Shown here piece after piece: positions 1-9,539 of a stretch of DNA of 64,000 nt. The notes under the pieces were generated by a model. It saw nothing but the letters and a program-made list of their open reading frames with translations. It did not search any database and was not told where the DNA came from. The position numbers were made by a program, and so were the translations under genes. How positions within the stretch are numbered: position 1 is the first letter of the stretch; every line of letters starts with the position of its first letter. This DNA is from Flavivirga eckloniae (GTDB lineage: Bacteria; Bacteroidota; Bacteroidia; Flavobacteriales; Flavobacteriaceae). Location of the stretch: the NCBI RefSeq assembly GCF_002886045.1, contig NZ_CP025791.1, positions 1,324,001-1,388,000 of the forward strand. The letters run 5' to 3'.

Positions 1-2
1 CT

Positions 3-1763
3 TTTGTTGCAAAAAACGGAACTGGCAAAACCTCCATCTTAAATATTATTTCGGGTGATGATGAATCCGATTCTGGCTCTGTAGTCTATAGAAAAGGTAT
101 TGCCGTATCGTTTCTATCTCAAGACCCTAAATTTGATGATAAGCTAACTATTGAAGAAACCATTTTTGCGAGCGACAACCCTATTTTAAAGGTTATTGCC
201 AATTACGAAAAAGCACTCTTAAACCCAGATGACACTGATGCATACCAAACTGCTTTCGAACAGATGGAACAACATCAGGCATGGGATTTTGAAACACTAT
301 ACAAACAAATCCTTTTTAAACTAAAACTGGATAATTTAAGCCAAAAAGTAAGCACACTTTCTGGTGGACAAAAAAAACGACTATCGCTTGCCAATGCCTT
401 AATAAATAAACCCGATTTGTTAATACTAGACGAGCCTACAAACCATTTGGATCTGGAAATGATTGAGTGGCTGGAAGCTTTTTTTGCCAAGGAAAACATT
501 ACACTGTTTATGGTAACACACGATCGCTATTTTTTAGAACGTGTTTGCAACGAAATTATAGAATTAGACGAAGGCAAGCTATACAGTTATAAAGGTAATT
601 ATTCCTATTACCTAGAAAAACGAGAAGCAAGAATAGAACGTGAATCTGTTGAATTAGGCAAAGCAAAACAACTGTTTAAAAAAGAATTGTCCTGGATGCG
701 CCGACAGCCAAAAGCCAGAACAACCAAATCGAAATCTCGAATCGACGATTTTAAAGATATAAAGCATCGTGCCCACCAACGTAGAAACGATCATGAAGTT
801 CAACTTGAATTAAACATGGAACGTCTCGGCAGTAAAATTTTAGAATTTCATAAAGTATCAAAAGCATTTAAAGACAAGACCATACTTGACAAGTTCGAAT
901 ACACGTTCCAAAAAGGAGAACGTGCCGGTATAATAGGTAAAAATGGTACAGGAAAAACGACCTTTCTAAATATATTAACCCAAACAGCACAGCCAGATTC
1001 CGGTAAAGTAGTAAAGGGAGATACGGTAAAGTTCGGATACTACACCCAAAATGGAATTACTATAAAACCCGAACAAAAAGTTATAGACGTTATTAGAGAG
1101 TTCGGAGACTATATTCCACTAAAAAAGGGCAGACAAATTAGCGCACAGCAACTTTTAGAACGTTTTTTATTCAGTAGAAAAAAGCAATACGATTTTGTTG
1201 AAAAATTAAGCGGAGGTGAACGCAAACGCCTGTATTTATGTACTGTTTTAATTCAGAATCCAAACTTCTTGATTCTTGATGAGCCTACTAACGATTTAGA
1301 TATCGTAACACTTAATGTACTCGAAAGTTTTCTTCTGGATTTTCCCGGTTGTGTTATTGTCGTATCTCACGACCGTTATTTTATGGATAAGGTTGTAGAC
1401 CACCTTTTTGTATTTAAAGGCGAAGGCGTTATAGAGGATTTCCCAGGAAATTATACAGACTATAGAGTTTACGAAGATAGTCAGCCTGTCGTTTCAAATG
1501 TACAGGAAGATAAAAAGGATAAAAATGCCTGGAAGAAAAACGAGTCCAAACTATCATATAACGAAGAAAAAGAGCTTAAAAACATTGAAAGTAAATTAAA
1601 ATCGTTGGCATTCGATAAGAAAGAACTAGAACATAAATTCAATAATCCAGATCTTACACAAGATGACATAAATAAGTTATCTGATGAATTACAAAAAATT
1701 ATAGATACTATTGAAGCTAAAGAAGAACGTTGGTTTGAGTTGTCTGCTAAACTTGAAGATTGA
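3..1763 (+). CDS. ABC-F family ATP-binding protein, 5'-truncated by window edge
   Basis: The frame is open from the first bases of the window, so the gene starts outside it. The first visible residues, VAKNGTGKTS, are the Walker A of nucleotide-binding domain 1. It is followed by the signature LSGGQKKR and Walker B LLILDEPTNHLD. A charged linker (RESVELGKAKQLFKKE) separates it from domain 2, which has Walker A GKNGTGKTT, signature LSGGERKR and Walker B LILDEPTNDLD. There are two NBDs and no membrane segments, the ABC-F (Uup/EttA-like) architecture. These are cytosolic ribosome-associated or DNA-associated ATPases. The C-terminal tail is a predicted coiled coil (about the last 80 residues, KELKNIESKLKSLAFDKKEL), which favours the Uup subgroup. 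Subgroup assignment is inference. Confidence 0.95.
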   Translation, partial: FVAKNGTGKTSILNIISGDDESDSGSVVYRKGIAVSFLSQDPKFDDKLTIEETIFASDNPILKVIANYEKALLNPDDTDAYQTAFEQMEQHQAWDFETLYKQILFKLKLDNLSQKVSTLSGGQKKRLSLANALINKPDLLILDEPTNHLDLEMIEWLEAFFAKENITLFMVTHDRYFLERVCNEIIELDEGKLYSYKGNYSYYLEKREARIERESVELGKAKQLFKKELSWMRRQPKARTTKSKSRIDDFKDIKHRAHQRRNDHEVQLELNMERLGSKILEFHKVSKAFKDKTILDKFEYTFQKGERAGIIGKNGTGKTTFLNILTQTAQPDSGKVVKGDTVKFGYYTQNGITIKPEQKVIDVIREFGDYIPLKKGRQISAQQLLERFLFSRKKQYDFVEKLSGGERKRLYLCTVLIQNPNFLILDEPTNDLDIVTLNVLESFLLDFPGCVIVVSHDRYFMDKVVDHLFVFKGEGVIEDFPGNYTDYRVYEDSQPVVSNVQEDKKDKNAWKKNESKLSYNEEKELKNIESKLKSLAFDKKELEHKFNNPDLTQDDINKLSDELQKIIDTIEAKEERWFELSAKLED

Positions 1764-1795
1764 TTTAGTTATTTCACAGATAATCAAAGAGTTAA

Positions 1796-1815
1796 CACTG
1801 AGACACACTAAGGTT
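1796..1815. repeat. Dispersed 20-bp intergenic repeat, copy 1
   Basis: CACTGAGACACACTAAGGTT matches CACAGAGACTCACTAAGATT at 27832-27851 in 17 of 20 positions. Both copies are followed by ACTGAATAC-type sequence. It lies in non-coding DNA just after the ABC-F gene. Confidence 0.6.
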
Positions 1816-1852
1816 TAGTTTATCCTCGCTAAAACGCCAAGACATGAAACGT

Positions 1853-1927
1853 CACTGAATACCGAACACTGAACACTGAATACTGAATACTGAATACTGC
1901 AAACCAAACACTGAACACTGAACACTA
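1853..1927. repeat. 7-bp tandem repeat (ACTGAAY) abutting a start codon
   Basis: Degenerate units ACTGAAT and ACTGAAC repeat in tandem with a 7-bp period. One interruption occurs near 1899-1908. The array ends 3 bases before the ATG of the methyltransferase gene, so it occupies its 5' leader. Similar non-coding microsatellites are common in Flavobacteriia (general knowledge). Confidence 0.8.
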
Positions 1928-1929
1928 AA

Positions 1930-2700
1930 ATGTATCAAATCATTCAATACATAAAATTTTTAGTAAGGTCTACCAATCAACACGGTGTGCACTCTCCCTT
2001 TGTGTATAATTTGGTTACCAAATGCTTTTATGATAAAACGAATTACGATGCATACAAACAGGTTTCAAACTATAAGAAAGCGCTTTTAAATAATAAGACC
2101 TGTATTAAAGTAACCGATTTAGGAGCAGGTTCGCAAGTGATGAAGCAAAAAGAACGCCGTATTTCATCAATGGCTAAAAATGCAGGATCAACTATAAAAA
2201 GAGCAAAATTCATTTATCGATTGGTAAACTATTTTAAACCTGATACTGTTTTAGAATTAGGCACATCGCTAGGAATTGCAACACACGCCATGAGTTTAGC
2301 AAACCAAGCAACTAAAATTACTACCATTGAGGGTTGCCCTAATATTTCGGAATTTTCAAAAGCAAATTTCAAAAAACATCACCTGAATAATATCGATCTA
2401 AAAACTGGTAATTTTAAAAACGTTTTAAATCAATCAACTACCAATAATTACGATCTTATATTTTTTGATGGCAACCATCAAAAAGAAGCTACGTTAGCAT
2501 ATTTCGAAACACTTTTACAAACAACTCATAACGATTCGGTGTTTATTTTTGATGACATCTATTGGTCTAAAGACATGACCGAAGCCTGGGAAACGATAAA
2601 ACAACACCCTAAGGTTACCGTAACCATCGATACTTTTTTCTGGGGATTTGCATTTTTCAGGAAAGAACAAGCTAAAGAGCACTTTACAATTAGAATATGA
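1930..2700 (+). CDS. Class I SAM-dependent methyltransferase
   Basis: A 256-residue soluble protein. Motif I of the Rossmann methyltransferase fold is VLELGTSLG (residues about 107-115). An acidic strand TTIEGCP then binds the SAM ribose, and a DxH-type motif IFFDGNH lies near residue 178. FIFDDIYWS later in the chain resembles the O-methyltransferase (Methyltransf_24) subgroup. The N-terminal HGVHSPFVYNL and the GSQVMKQKERRISS region are typical of a flavobacterial clade of these enzymes. The substrate is unknown. The gene stands alone between two repeat-filled gaps. The start is the first ATG after a 7-bp repeat array. Confidence 0.85.
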   Translation: MYQIIQYIKFLVRSTNQHGVHSPFVYNLVTKCFYDKTNYDAYKQVSNYKKALLNNKTCIKVTDLGAGSQVMKQKERRISSMAKNAGSTIKRAKFIYRLVNYFKPDTVLELGTSLGIATHAMSLANQATKITTIEGCPNISEFSKANFKKHHLNNIDLKTGNFKNVLNQSTTNNYDLIFFDGNHQKEATLAYFETLLQTTHNDSVFIFDDIYWSKDMTEAWETIKQHPKVTVTIDTFFWGFAFFRKEQAKEHFTIRI

Positions 2701-2964
2701 TTAGGAGTGCTCAGTTTGCAGTGCGCAGTTGACAACATAAGAACTATTGAAATACTAACTCCTTTTTATCTTTATGCCTTTCCTAGAAAAACGATAACAG
2801 TTACAATCTCAATATTCAATTTCAACATCTATGATGCGCGTAGGTGCATACTAATAAAAAAACACCTCATACACACTCCATTCGCTTACAACTCAAAAAA
2901 CATTTTTAAAATTCATTATAAAAAAACTTTTAACTTTTGACTTTTAACTTTTAACTTGCGTAGC
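2701..2964. other. Non-coding gap with repeats
   Basis: An open frame of 77 codons exists on the + strand here. Its composition is implausible for a protein and it runs into the 7-bp repeat array, so I do not call a gene. The left end has GTGCTCAGTTTGCAGTGCGCAG, a degenerate direct repeat seen as CAGTT/CAGTG units. Confidence 0.5.
2927..2957. repeat. 7-bp tandem repeat (CTTTTAA)
   Basis: There are four units of CTTTTAA (one is CTTTTGA) plus a partial fifth. The array stops 7 bases before the ATG of the cobalamin adenosyltransferase gene. It has the same period as the ACTGAAY array in front of the preceding gene. Confidence 0.85.
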
Positions 2965-3540
2965 ATGAAAATCTATACCAAAACAGGAGATAAAGGTACC
3001 ACAGCGTTGTTTGGGGGCACACGCGTACCAAAACATCATATTCGTATTGAAAGTTACGGAACTGTTGACGAATTGAACTCGCATTTAGGTTTAATTCGCG
3101 ATCAGGACATCCACCAACAATACAAAGACTTATTAATCCATATACAAGACCGGCTTTTTACAGTAGGAGCTATTTTAGCAACCGATCCGGAAAAAGCTAT
3201 TTTAAAAAGCGGTAAAGAACGTTTAAATATTCCCAAAATTTCTACCGAGAATATTGAACGCCTAGAAAAAGAAATGGATGCTATGAATACCGAACTTCCG
3301 CCAATGACACATTTCGTTCTTCCTGGCGGACATCAAACTGTGTCATTCTGTCACATAGCACGCTGCGTATGTCGCAGAGCAGAGCGTTTAGCCACCTCAC
3401 TTAATGATATTGAGCCTGTTGAGCCTAACACGTTAATGTATTTAAACCGTCTTTCTGACTATCTTTTTGTATTGGCACGAAAGTTGTCATTCGATTTACA
3501 AGCAAATGAAATTAAGTGGATTCCAGAAAAAGAATCTTGA
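2965..3540 (+). CDS. Cob(I)alamin adenosyltransferase, PduO type
   Basis: This enzyme transfers the adenosyl group of ATP to cob(I)alamin, making adenosylcobalamin in the cytosol. It starts with the family hallmark MKIYTKTGDKGTT (ATP-binding N-terminal loop). Further conserved pieces are ESYGTVDELNSHLG, the FVLPGG strand and RCVCRRAER near residue 135, the ATP/cobalamin-contacting helix. The length of 191 residues is normal. I chose the ATG in MKIYTKT rather than the upstream TTG because the family begins there and the TTG lies inside a tandem repeat. No cobalamin riboswitch is visible upstream. Confidence 0.93.
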   Translation: MKIYTKTGDKGTTALFGGTRVPKHHIRIESYGTVDELNSHLGLIRDQDIHQQYKDLLIHIQDRLFTVGAILATDPEKAILKSGKERLNIPKISTENIERLEKEMDAMNTELPPMTHFVLPGGHQTVSFCHIARCVCRRAERLATSLNDIEPVEPNTLMYLNRLSDYLFVLARKLSFDLQANEIKWIPEKES

Positions 3541-3631
3541 AATAGTAACAAAGCAACGATAATTTCAAATGTTTAAAATTGCAATAAAAGATACGTTCTT
3601 AAAATTAACGATTAAATAATTCATTTTTTTC

Positions 3632-3661
3632 TTGCCTGTTTAAACTAAAAAATTATTTTTG
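3632..3661 (+). promoter_or_regulatory. Bacteroidota-type promoter for the DUF2795 gene
   Basis: A TTG element is followed after 19 nt by TATTTTTG, matching the TAnnTTTG -7 box. The expected start of transcription is about 18 nt before the ATG. Confidence 0.6.
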
Positions 3662-3685
3662 CAAAAAAATAAACACAAATAGAAA

Positions 3686-3907
3686 ATGTATTGGACATTA
3701 GAATTAGCATCTTATTTAAGTGATGCACCTTGGCCAGCAACAAAAGACGAGTTAATAGATTACGCTATTAGAACGGGAGCGCCGTTAGAAGTTGTTGAAA
3801 ATTTACAGTCAATCGAAGATGAAGGAGATTCATATGATTCAATTGAAGAAATTTGGTCAGATTATCCTACCGATGAGGATTATCTCTGGAACGAAGATGA
3901 ATATTAG
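3686..3907 (+). CDS. DUF2795 domain-containing small acidic protein
   Basis: A 73-residue acidic protein beginning MYWTLELASYLSDAPWPATK. The W-x-A-T-K-x-E-L-I-D-YA pattern is the DUF2795 core and the tail is almost all acidic (DYPTDEDYLWNEDEY). Proteins of this type are regularly found just before secA in flavobacteria, as here. The function is unknown, and a role connected with protein export is only suggested by position. A terminator lies between this gene and secA, and secA has its own TATCTTTG box, so the two are not obligatorily co-transcribed. Confidence 0.85.
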   Translation: MYWTLELASYLSDAPWPATKDELIDYAIRTGAPLEVVENLQSIEDEGDSYDSIEEIWSDYPTDEDYLWNEDEY

Positions 3908-3930
3908 TAAAAAGCATAAAGAATAGTTAA

Positions 3931-3958
3931 AAAGTCTCGATCTGAGACTTTTTTTTTG
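3931..3958 (+). terminator. Rho-independent terminator after the DUF2795 gene
   Basis: Stem AAGTCTC/GAGACTT with loop GATCT is followed by a run of T. Confidence 0.85.
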
Positions 3959-4086
3959 TCTTAATCTTTACATAACATCGTAACAAAATGTATCTTTGAG
4001 ACGCTTTATAAAAGCCATATAAGTTAAACATAACAAAAGTTACTACTCATAGAATTATTTCTGAGTAAAAATTAAAATATATAAAC

Positions 4087-7000
4087 ATGAGTTTTTTAAA
4101 TTCTGTACTTAAAGTATTTGTTGGAGACAAATCCAAACAAGACGTAAAGGCCATCTACCCTATTGTAGATAAAGTTAAAACCTTTGAAGCTGCCCTTGAA
4201 TCTCTATCGCATGACGAATTACGTGGTAAAACCGTTGAATTTAAAGATAAAATTGCAGAAGCCAATAAAAGCATAGACGATAAAATAGCAGCTCTTGTAG
4301 AAGAAGCAGAGAATACCGAGGATATAGACAGACGAGAGGATATTTATCAAGATATTGATAAACTAAAAGATGATGCTTACGATGCTACCGAGGTTGTTTT
4401 AAATGATATACTACCTGAGGCTTTCGCTGTAATTAAAGAAACAGCAAAACGTTTTGTAAACAATACAAATATTACAGTAACAGCAAATACTTTCGATAGA
4501 GAATTATCTGGAACAAAAGAATATGTCGTTTTAGATAACGACAAAGCGCTTTGGGCAAATTCATGGGATGCCGCCGGAAAAGCAGTTGTCTGGGATATGG
4601 TTCATTACGATGTACAGCTTATTGGTGGTATAGCCATGCACCAAGGTAAAATTGCAGAAATGCAAACAGGTGAAGGAAAAACTCTGGTAGCGACCCTTCC
4701 CGTATACCTAAATGCACTCGCTGGAAAAGGAGTTCACTTAGTTACAGTAAACGATTACTTAGCAAAACGTGATAGCGCATGGATGGCTCCTATTTTCGAA
4801 TTCCATGGTTTAAGCGTTGATTGTATCGACTACCACCAACCAAATTCCGATGCTCGTAAAAAAGCTTATAATGCAGATATCACTTACGGAACAAATAACG
4901 AATTTGGATTCGATTATCTACGTGATAATATGGCAAATTCGCCCGACGATTTAGTACAACGTCCACATAATTACGCTATTGTAGATGAGGTCGATTCGGT
5001 TTTAGTAGACGATGCCCGTACACCATTAATCATTTCCGGACCAATTCCACAAGGAGAACGTCATGAATTTACAGAATTAAAACCTAAAGTAGATGATATC
5101 GTAAGCATCCAGCGTAAATATTTAACAGGGGTGTTAGCAGAAGCCAAGAAGTTAATTAAAGCTGGCGACACAAAAGAAGGTGGTTTTCAATTACTTCGCG
5201 TATACCGTGGTATTCCTAAAAACAAAGCACTTATTAAGTTTTTAAGTGAAGAAGGTGTAAAAATGCTGCTTCAAAAAACGGAAAACTTCTACATGCAAGA
5301 CAACAACCGTGAAATGCCAAAGGTTGATGCCGAATTGTACTATGTTATTGAAGAAAAGAACAATCAAATAGAATTAACCGATAAGGGAATTGAATATCTC
5401 TCAGGAAAAGACAACCCAGACTTTTTCATCTTACCAGAAATAGGATTGGAAATTGCGAAAATTGAAAACCAAAAACTTTCCCCAGAAGAAGAAGCAAATT
5501 TAAAAGAAGAGTTATTTAAAGACTTTGGAGTAAAATCGGAACGTATACATACACTTAATCAGCTTTTAAAAGCTTATGCTTTATTCGAAAAAGACACGCA
5601 GTATGTGGTTATGGACAATAAAGTAATGATTGTTGATGAGCAAACAGGTCGTATTATGGATGGTCGTCGTTATAGCGACGGATTACACCAAGCGATTGAA
5701 GCTAAGGAAAATGTAAAAATTGAAGATGCCACCCAAACTTTCGCTACAGTAACACTTCAAAATTACTTTAGAATGTACCGTAAACTATCTGGTATGACGG
5801 GTACAGCAGTAACAGAAGCCGGTGAGTTCTGGGAAATCTACAAATTGGATGTTGTAGAAATTCCAACTAACAGGCCAATTGCAAGAGACGATAGAGAAGA
5901 TTTAGTTTATAAAACAAAACGTGAAAAATATAATGCTGTAATTGATGAAGTGACGCAAATGGCGCAAGCTGGTCGCCCGGTTTTAATCGGTACCACATCG
6001 GTTGAAATTAGTGAGCTACTAGGAAAAATGCTTAGCATTAGAAAAATATCGCACAACGTATTAAACGCAAAACAACATAAAAAAGAGGCCGACATTGTAG
6101 CAGAAGCAGGTAATGCAGGTCAGGTAACCATTGCAACCAATATGGCAGGTCGTGGTACCGACATTAAATTAAGCGACGAAGTAAAAGCTGCAGGTGGTTT
6201 GGCCATTGTAGGTACCGAACGTCATGATTCTCGTCGTGTAGACAGACAGTTACGTGGTCGTGCTGGTCGTCAGGGAGATCCAGGTAGCTCGCAATTCTAC
6301 GTATCTCTAGAAGATAATTTAATGCGTTTATTTGGTAGTGAGCGTATTGCGAAAATGATGGACCGTATGGGGTTAAAAGAAGGTGAAGTAATTCAACACT
6401 CCATGATTTCAAAATCTATTGAGCGTGCTCAGAAAAAAGTTGAAGAAAACAACTTTGGAGTTCGTAAGCGTTTATTAGAATATGACGATGTAATGAATGC
6501 GCAACGTGAGGTTGTTTATAAACGTCGTCATCATGCTTTATTTGGAGAACGTCTTCGTGTAGATTTAGCCAATATGATTTACGATACCTCCGAAGGTGTT
6601 GCAGAAAGCAATAAAGGCGCTAACGATTATAAAAATTTCGAATTTGAATTGATTCGTTATTTTTCACTAGGCTCACCAATTACCGAAGAAGAATTCGGAA
6701 AACTATCTGTACAAGAAATAGCATCTAAAGTGTATAAGGCTGCTTTCGATCATTACAGAGAAAAAATGACTCGTAATGCCGAAATCGCATTCCCTGTAAT
6801 TAAGAATGTATATGAAACACAAGGCGATAAATTTAAACGTATCGTTGTACCATTTACAGATGGAGTTAAAAGTTTAAATGTTGTTACCGATCTTGAAAAA
6901 GCATACGAAACAAACGGAAAACAATTAATTACCGATTTTGAAAAGAACATCACACTCGCTATTATTGACGATGCATGGAAAACGCATTTACGTAAAATGG

Positions 7001-7440
7001 ACGAGTTAAAACAATCGGTACAATTAGCTGTGCATGAGCAAAAAGATCCATTACTTATATACAAATTCGAGGCTTTCGAACTGTTTAAAGGTATGATCGA
7101 TCAGGTTAACAAAGATGTTATTTCGTTCCTATTCAAAGGAGAATTACCACAAGAAACACAAAATACCATTCAAGAAGCACGTGCTCGTAAGCGAGAAAAA
7201 TTGAAAACTCAAAAAGACGAAATTCCTAATCTGGATGAACGTTCTGCTCAAAACAGGGCTGCTGGTAACACACAACGTCAGCAAGAAGTTATAGAAACCG
7301 TTGTTCGAGACAAACCAAAAATTGGTCGTAACGATCGTGTTACCATTAAACATGTTATGAATGGTGAAAACAAAACACTTAAATACAAACAAGCCGAGCC
7401 ATTAATCGCCAAAGGTGAATGGGTATTGGTTGACGAATAA
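4087..7440 (+). CDS. secA: Preprotein translocase ATPase SecA
   Basis: SecA is the ATPase that drives proteins through SecYEG. Walker A MQTGEGKTL lies near residue 195, followed by the DEAD-like IVDEVDSVLVDDARTP. The second helicase lobe carries GTTSVEISELL, NMAGRGTDIKL and QLRGRAGRQGDPG. The wing/scaffold region has RKRLLEYDDVMNAQREV. At 1117 residues it is longer than E. coli SecA (901), with extra residues near 55-110 and after the pre-protein cross-linking domain, as usual in Bacteroidota. The C-terminus keeps IGRND but not the CxC-x8-CH/C zinc motif and ends KGEWVLVDE. A TATCTTTG -7 box lies at 3991-3998, giving a leader of about 80 nt. Confidence 0.98.
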   Translation: MSFLNSVLKVFVGDKSKQDVKAIYPIVDKVKTFEAALESLSHDELRGKTVEFKDKIAEANKSIDDKIAALVEEAENTEDIDRREDIYQDIDKLKDDAYDATEVVLNDILPEAFAVIKETAKRFVNNTNITVTANTFDRELSGTKEYVVLDNDKALWANSWDAAGKAVVWDMVHYDVQLIGGIAMHQGKIAEMQTGEGKTLVATLPVYLNALAGKGVHLVTVNDYLAKRDSAWMAPIFEFHGLSVDCIDYHQPNSDARKKAYNADITYGTNNEFGFDYLRDNMANSPDDLVQRPHNYAIVDEVDSVLVDDARTPLIISGPIPQGERHEFTELKPKVDDIVSIQRKYLTGVLAEAKKLIKAGDTKEGGFQLLRVYRGIPKNKALIKFLSEEGVKMLLQKTENFYMQDNNREMPKVDAELYYVIEEKNNQIELTDKGIEYLSGKDNPDFFILPEIGLEIAKIENQKLSPEEEANLKEELFKDFGVKSERIHTLNQLLKAYALFEKDTQYVVMDNKVMIVDEQTGRIMDGRRYSDGLHQAIEAKENVKIEDATQTFATVTLQNYFRMYRKLSGMTGTAVTEAGEFWEIYKLDVVEIPTNRPIARDDREDLVYKTKREKYNAVIDEVTQMAQAGRPVLIGTTSVEISELLGKMLSIRKISHNVLNAKQHKKEADIVAEAGNAGQVTIATNMAGRGTDIKLSDEVKAAGGLAIVGTERHDSRRVDRQLRGRAGRQGDPGSSQFYVSLEDNLMRLFGSERIAKMMDRMGLKEGEVIQHSMISKSIERAQKKVEENNFGVRKRLLEYDDVMNAQREVVYKRRHHALFGERLRVDLANMIYDTSEGVAESNKGANDYKNFEFELIRYFSLGSPITEEEFGKLSVQEIASKVYKAAFDHYREKMTRNAEIAFPVIKNVYETQGDKFKRIVVPFTDGVKSLNVVTDLEKAYETNGKQLITDFEKNITLAIIDDAWKTHLRKMDELKQSVQLAVHEQKDPLLIYKFEAFELFKGMIDQVNKDVISFLFKGELPQETQNTIQEARARKREKLKTQKDEIPNLDERSAQNRAAGNTQRQQEVIETVVRDKPKIGRNDRVTIKHVMNGENKTLKYKQAEPLIAKGEWVLVDE

Positions 7441-7470
7441 CCTTTACCTAATTTTAAAATTAGCATCATA

Positions 7471-7500
7471 AATCCGTCGTTTTTAATGACGGATTTTTTT
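7471..7500 (+). terminator. Terminator after secA
   Basis: Stem AATCCGTC/GACGGATT with a 9-nt loop, then T7. Confidence 0.85.
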
Positions 7501-7699
7501 ATGCAATAATTTCAATAAAAACCAATTTATACAATAAAAAATATGACGTTTTAATCAAATGATTGAATGCCTTTCAAAAAGCAATTTGTTTTATCATATT
7601 CCAAATTAATTAACACCTTAATTTACTATCTTCCATTTTTTTGTTGAAAAAAAAGCGAAATAAATATTAAATATTTTAAAGTTAAATAACAAGTAACCA

Positions 7700-8953
7700 A
7701 TGGAAGAAGTAACAACAATTGCTCTTGAGCAAACAGAAATTATTAATGCAATTGATACAGTTTGGGTGGCTATCTGCGCTGCTATAATCTTTTTGATGGA
7801 AGGAGGCTTTGCACTGTTAGAAGCAGGTTTTGTAAGAGCGAAAAACACCATGAGTATTATTGCCAAAGTAATTATAGACATCACCTTTGGAGGTATCGCC
7901 TTTTATTTAGTTGGTTTTGGTATTGCTTATGGTAACTCAAACGGATGGTTTGCTTTCGATACAGGTATAACAAATAATGATTTAGGGTTAAGCCTTACAG
8001 TATCAAATAAATTGTTTTGGTTTATACAATTAGGGTTTGCTATTGCTGCCATATCTATTGTTTCTGGAGCAGTTGCAGAACGTATGAAAGTTTGGAGTTA
8101 CGCTTTATTTGTATTTATCTTTTGTGCTATTATGTATCCTTTAGTAGCCAATTGGGTATGGAACCCAGATGGCTGGTTAGCAGTAAGAGGATTTAATGAT
8201 TTTGCCGGATCATCTGCTGTGCACGCTATGGGTGGTTTTGCAGCTTTAGCCGCAGCTATAGTATTGGGGCCTCGTATTGGTAAATATCAAAAAAACGGTG
8301 AGCTTAATCCTATTCCAGGACACAATTTACCATTAGCAGCCGTAGGAGGTTTTATTTTATGGTTCGGATGGTTTGGGTTTAATCCAGGATCTACATTATC
8401 TGCTGTCGGAAATTGGGAATTAATAGGCACTGTAGTAACGAATACATTCTTAGCATCAGCTGCTGGTGGTATTTCTACCATGGTTTACACCTATTTTAAA
8501 TACGGACAAATAGATATAACTATGACAATTAATGGTGTATTGGCAGGACTTGTTGCCATTACTGCCGGATGTAATGTTGTAGATTCCAGCTCTGCTGTTA
8601 TTATCGGTTTAATTGCTGGTGTTTTGGTTGACGTTGCTGTTATATTCTTTGATAAAATTAAAATTGACGATCCTGTGGGGGCTATTGCTGTACATGGTAT
8701 TAATGGATTATTCGGTACCATAGCCGTAGGATTATTTGCCTCTGAAAAAGGACTTTTCTTTGGTGGTGGAAGCGATTTACTTATTACACAAGCATTAGGC
8801 GTATTAGTTATTGGTTCGTTTTCTTTTTTAATTACTTTTATAATAATGACAATTATGAAGAAAACCATCGGTGTTCGAGTATCTCGTAGAGAAGAAACTG
8901 CTGGTATAGATGCCGTATCATTTGGTGTAGAAGCTTACACTACATTCGAATAA
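7700..8953 (+). CDS. amt: Ammonium transporter (Amt/Rh family)
   Basis: An inner-membrane ammonium channel of 417 residues with about 11 hydrophobic segments. ALLEAGFVRAKN and the pore twin histidines are visible: FAGSSAVHAMGGFAAL supplies the first and AVHGINGLFG the second. The protein lacks a cleavable signal and starts with an extracytoplasmic segment containing MEGGFALLEAG. Downstream by 33 bp lies a P-II gene, the usual amt-glnK pair in which the P-II protein plugs the channel. The shared terminator after the P-II gene supports an operon. Confidence 0.96.
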   Translation: MEEVTTIALEQTEIINAIDTVWVAICAAIIFLMEGGFALLEAGFVRAKNTMSIIAKVIIDITFGGIAFYLVGFGIAYGNSNGWFAFDTGITNNDLGLSLTVSNKLFWFIQLGFAIAAISIVSGAVAERMKVWSYALFVFIFCAIMYPLVANWVWNPDGWLAVRGFNDFAGSSAVHAMGGFAALAAAIVLGPRIGKYQKNGELNPIPGHNLPLAAVGGFILWFGWFGFNPGSTLSAVGNWELIGTVVTNTFLASAAGGISTMVYTYFKYGQIDITMTINGVLAGLVAITAGCNVVDSSSAVIIGLIAGVLVDVAVIFFDKIKIDDPVGAIAVHGINGLFGTIAVGLFASEKGLFFGGGSDLLITQALGVLVIGSFSFLITFIIMTIMKKTIGVRVSRREETAGIDAVSFGVEAYTTFE

Positions 8954-8986
8954 TCAAACATAAATAAAAACATTAAACATATTCTT

Positions 8987-9328
8987 ATGAAAAAAATAGA
9001 AGCCATAATAAGACCCTCAAAATTAAAAGCTGTACAAAAAGGGTTAAAAGAAGCAGATATTCCTTGTCTTACAGTAATTCCTGTAAAAGGATCTGGGCTA
9101 CAAAAAAGTTACTCAGAACGCTATAGAGGTACAGAACAGTCTATGATTTTGCAAACCCGTATTATGATTATGTGTATAGTAAGTAACTCTAATTTAGAAA
9201 AATGTATTGATACTATATTAGACAACGCTTCAGAAGGTCAAGTTGGTGATGGTAAAATCTTTATTTACGATGTAGAAGATGCTATAAGAATAAGAACCAG
9301 AACCAGAGGCAAAGAAGCGATTATATAA
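8987..9328 (+). CDS. glnK: P-II family nitrogen regulatory protein
   Basis: A 113-residue trimeric signal protein. It starts MKKIEAIIRPSKL and carries a T-loop with the conserved tyrosine in SERYRGTEQSM. The ATP-binding C-terminal part is GDGKIFIYDVEDAIRIRT. Linkage to amt indicates GlnK, which senses 2-oxoglutarate and ATP/ADP and blocks ammonium uptake when nitrogen is plentiful. The T-loop segment differs from proteobacterial GlnK (GLQKSYSERYRG), so whether uridylylation occurs is unknown. Confidence 0.93.
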   Translation: MKKIEAIIRPSKLKAVQKGLKEADIPCLTVIPVKGSGLQKSYSERYRGTEQSMILQTRIMIMCIVSNSNLEKCIDTILDNASEGQVGDGKIFIYDVEDAIRIRTRTRGKEAII

Positions 9329-9357
9329 ATACAATTTTAGATCAATCTCATAAAAAC

Positions 9358-9384
9358 CTGACATAAAAATGTCAGTTTTTTTTT
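9358..9384 (+). terminator. Terminator of the amt-glnK operon
   Basis: Stem CTGACAT/ATGTCAG with AAAA loop, followed by T9. Confidence 0.9.
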
Positions 9385-9539
9385 ATAAATTAATTTGATT
9401 TAGCAAAAAAACTAATTAACTTAGTTAAATAACAAGTCATTACAATCAATTACTAACCCCGACTTATTTCTTCCGATAATTTATAGAAGAAAAACTGCAT
9501 TTGCAGGGTATTGTTACTAATTGAAAATGTTACATTAAA

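Noticed and set aside
2707-2940. 77-codon frame on the + strand after the methyltransferase gene
   Set aside because: It runs into a tandem repeat, has no plausible protein pattern and lies in repeat-filled DNA.
2701-2964. Cobalamin riboswitch before the adenosyltransferase gene
   Set aside because: No B12-box-like conserved sequence or suitable fold was found. The region is occupied by simple repeats.
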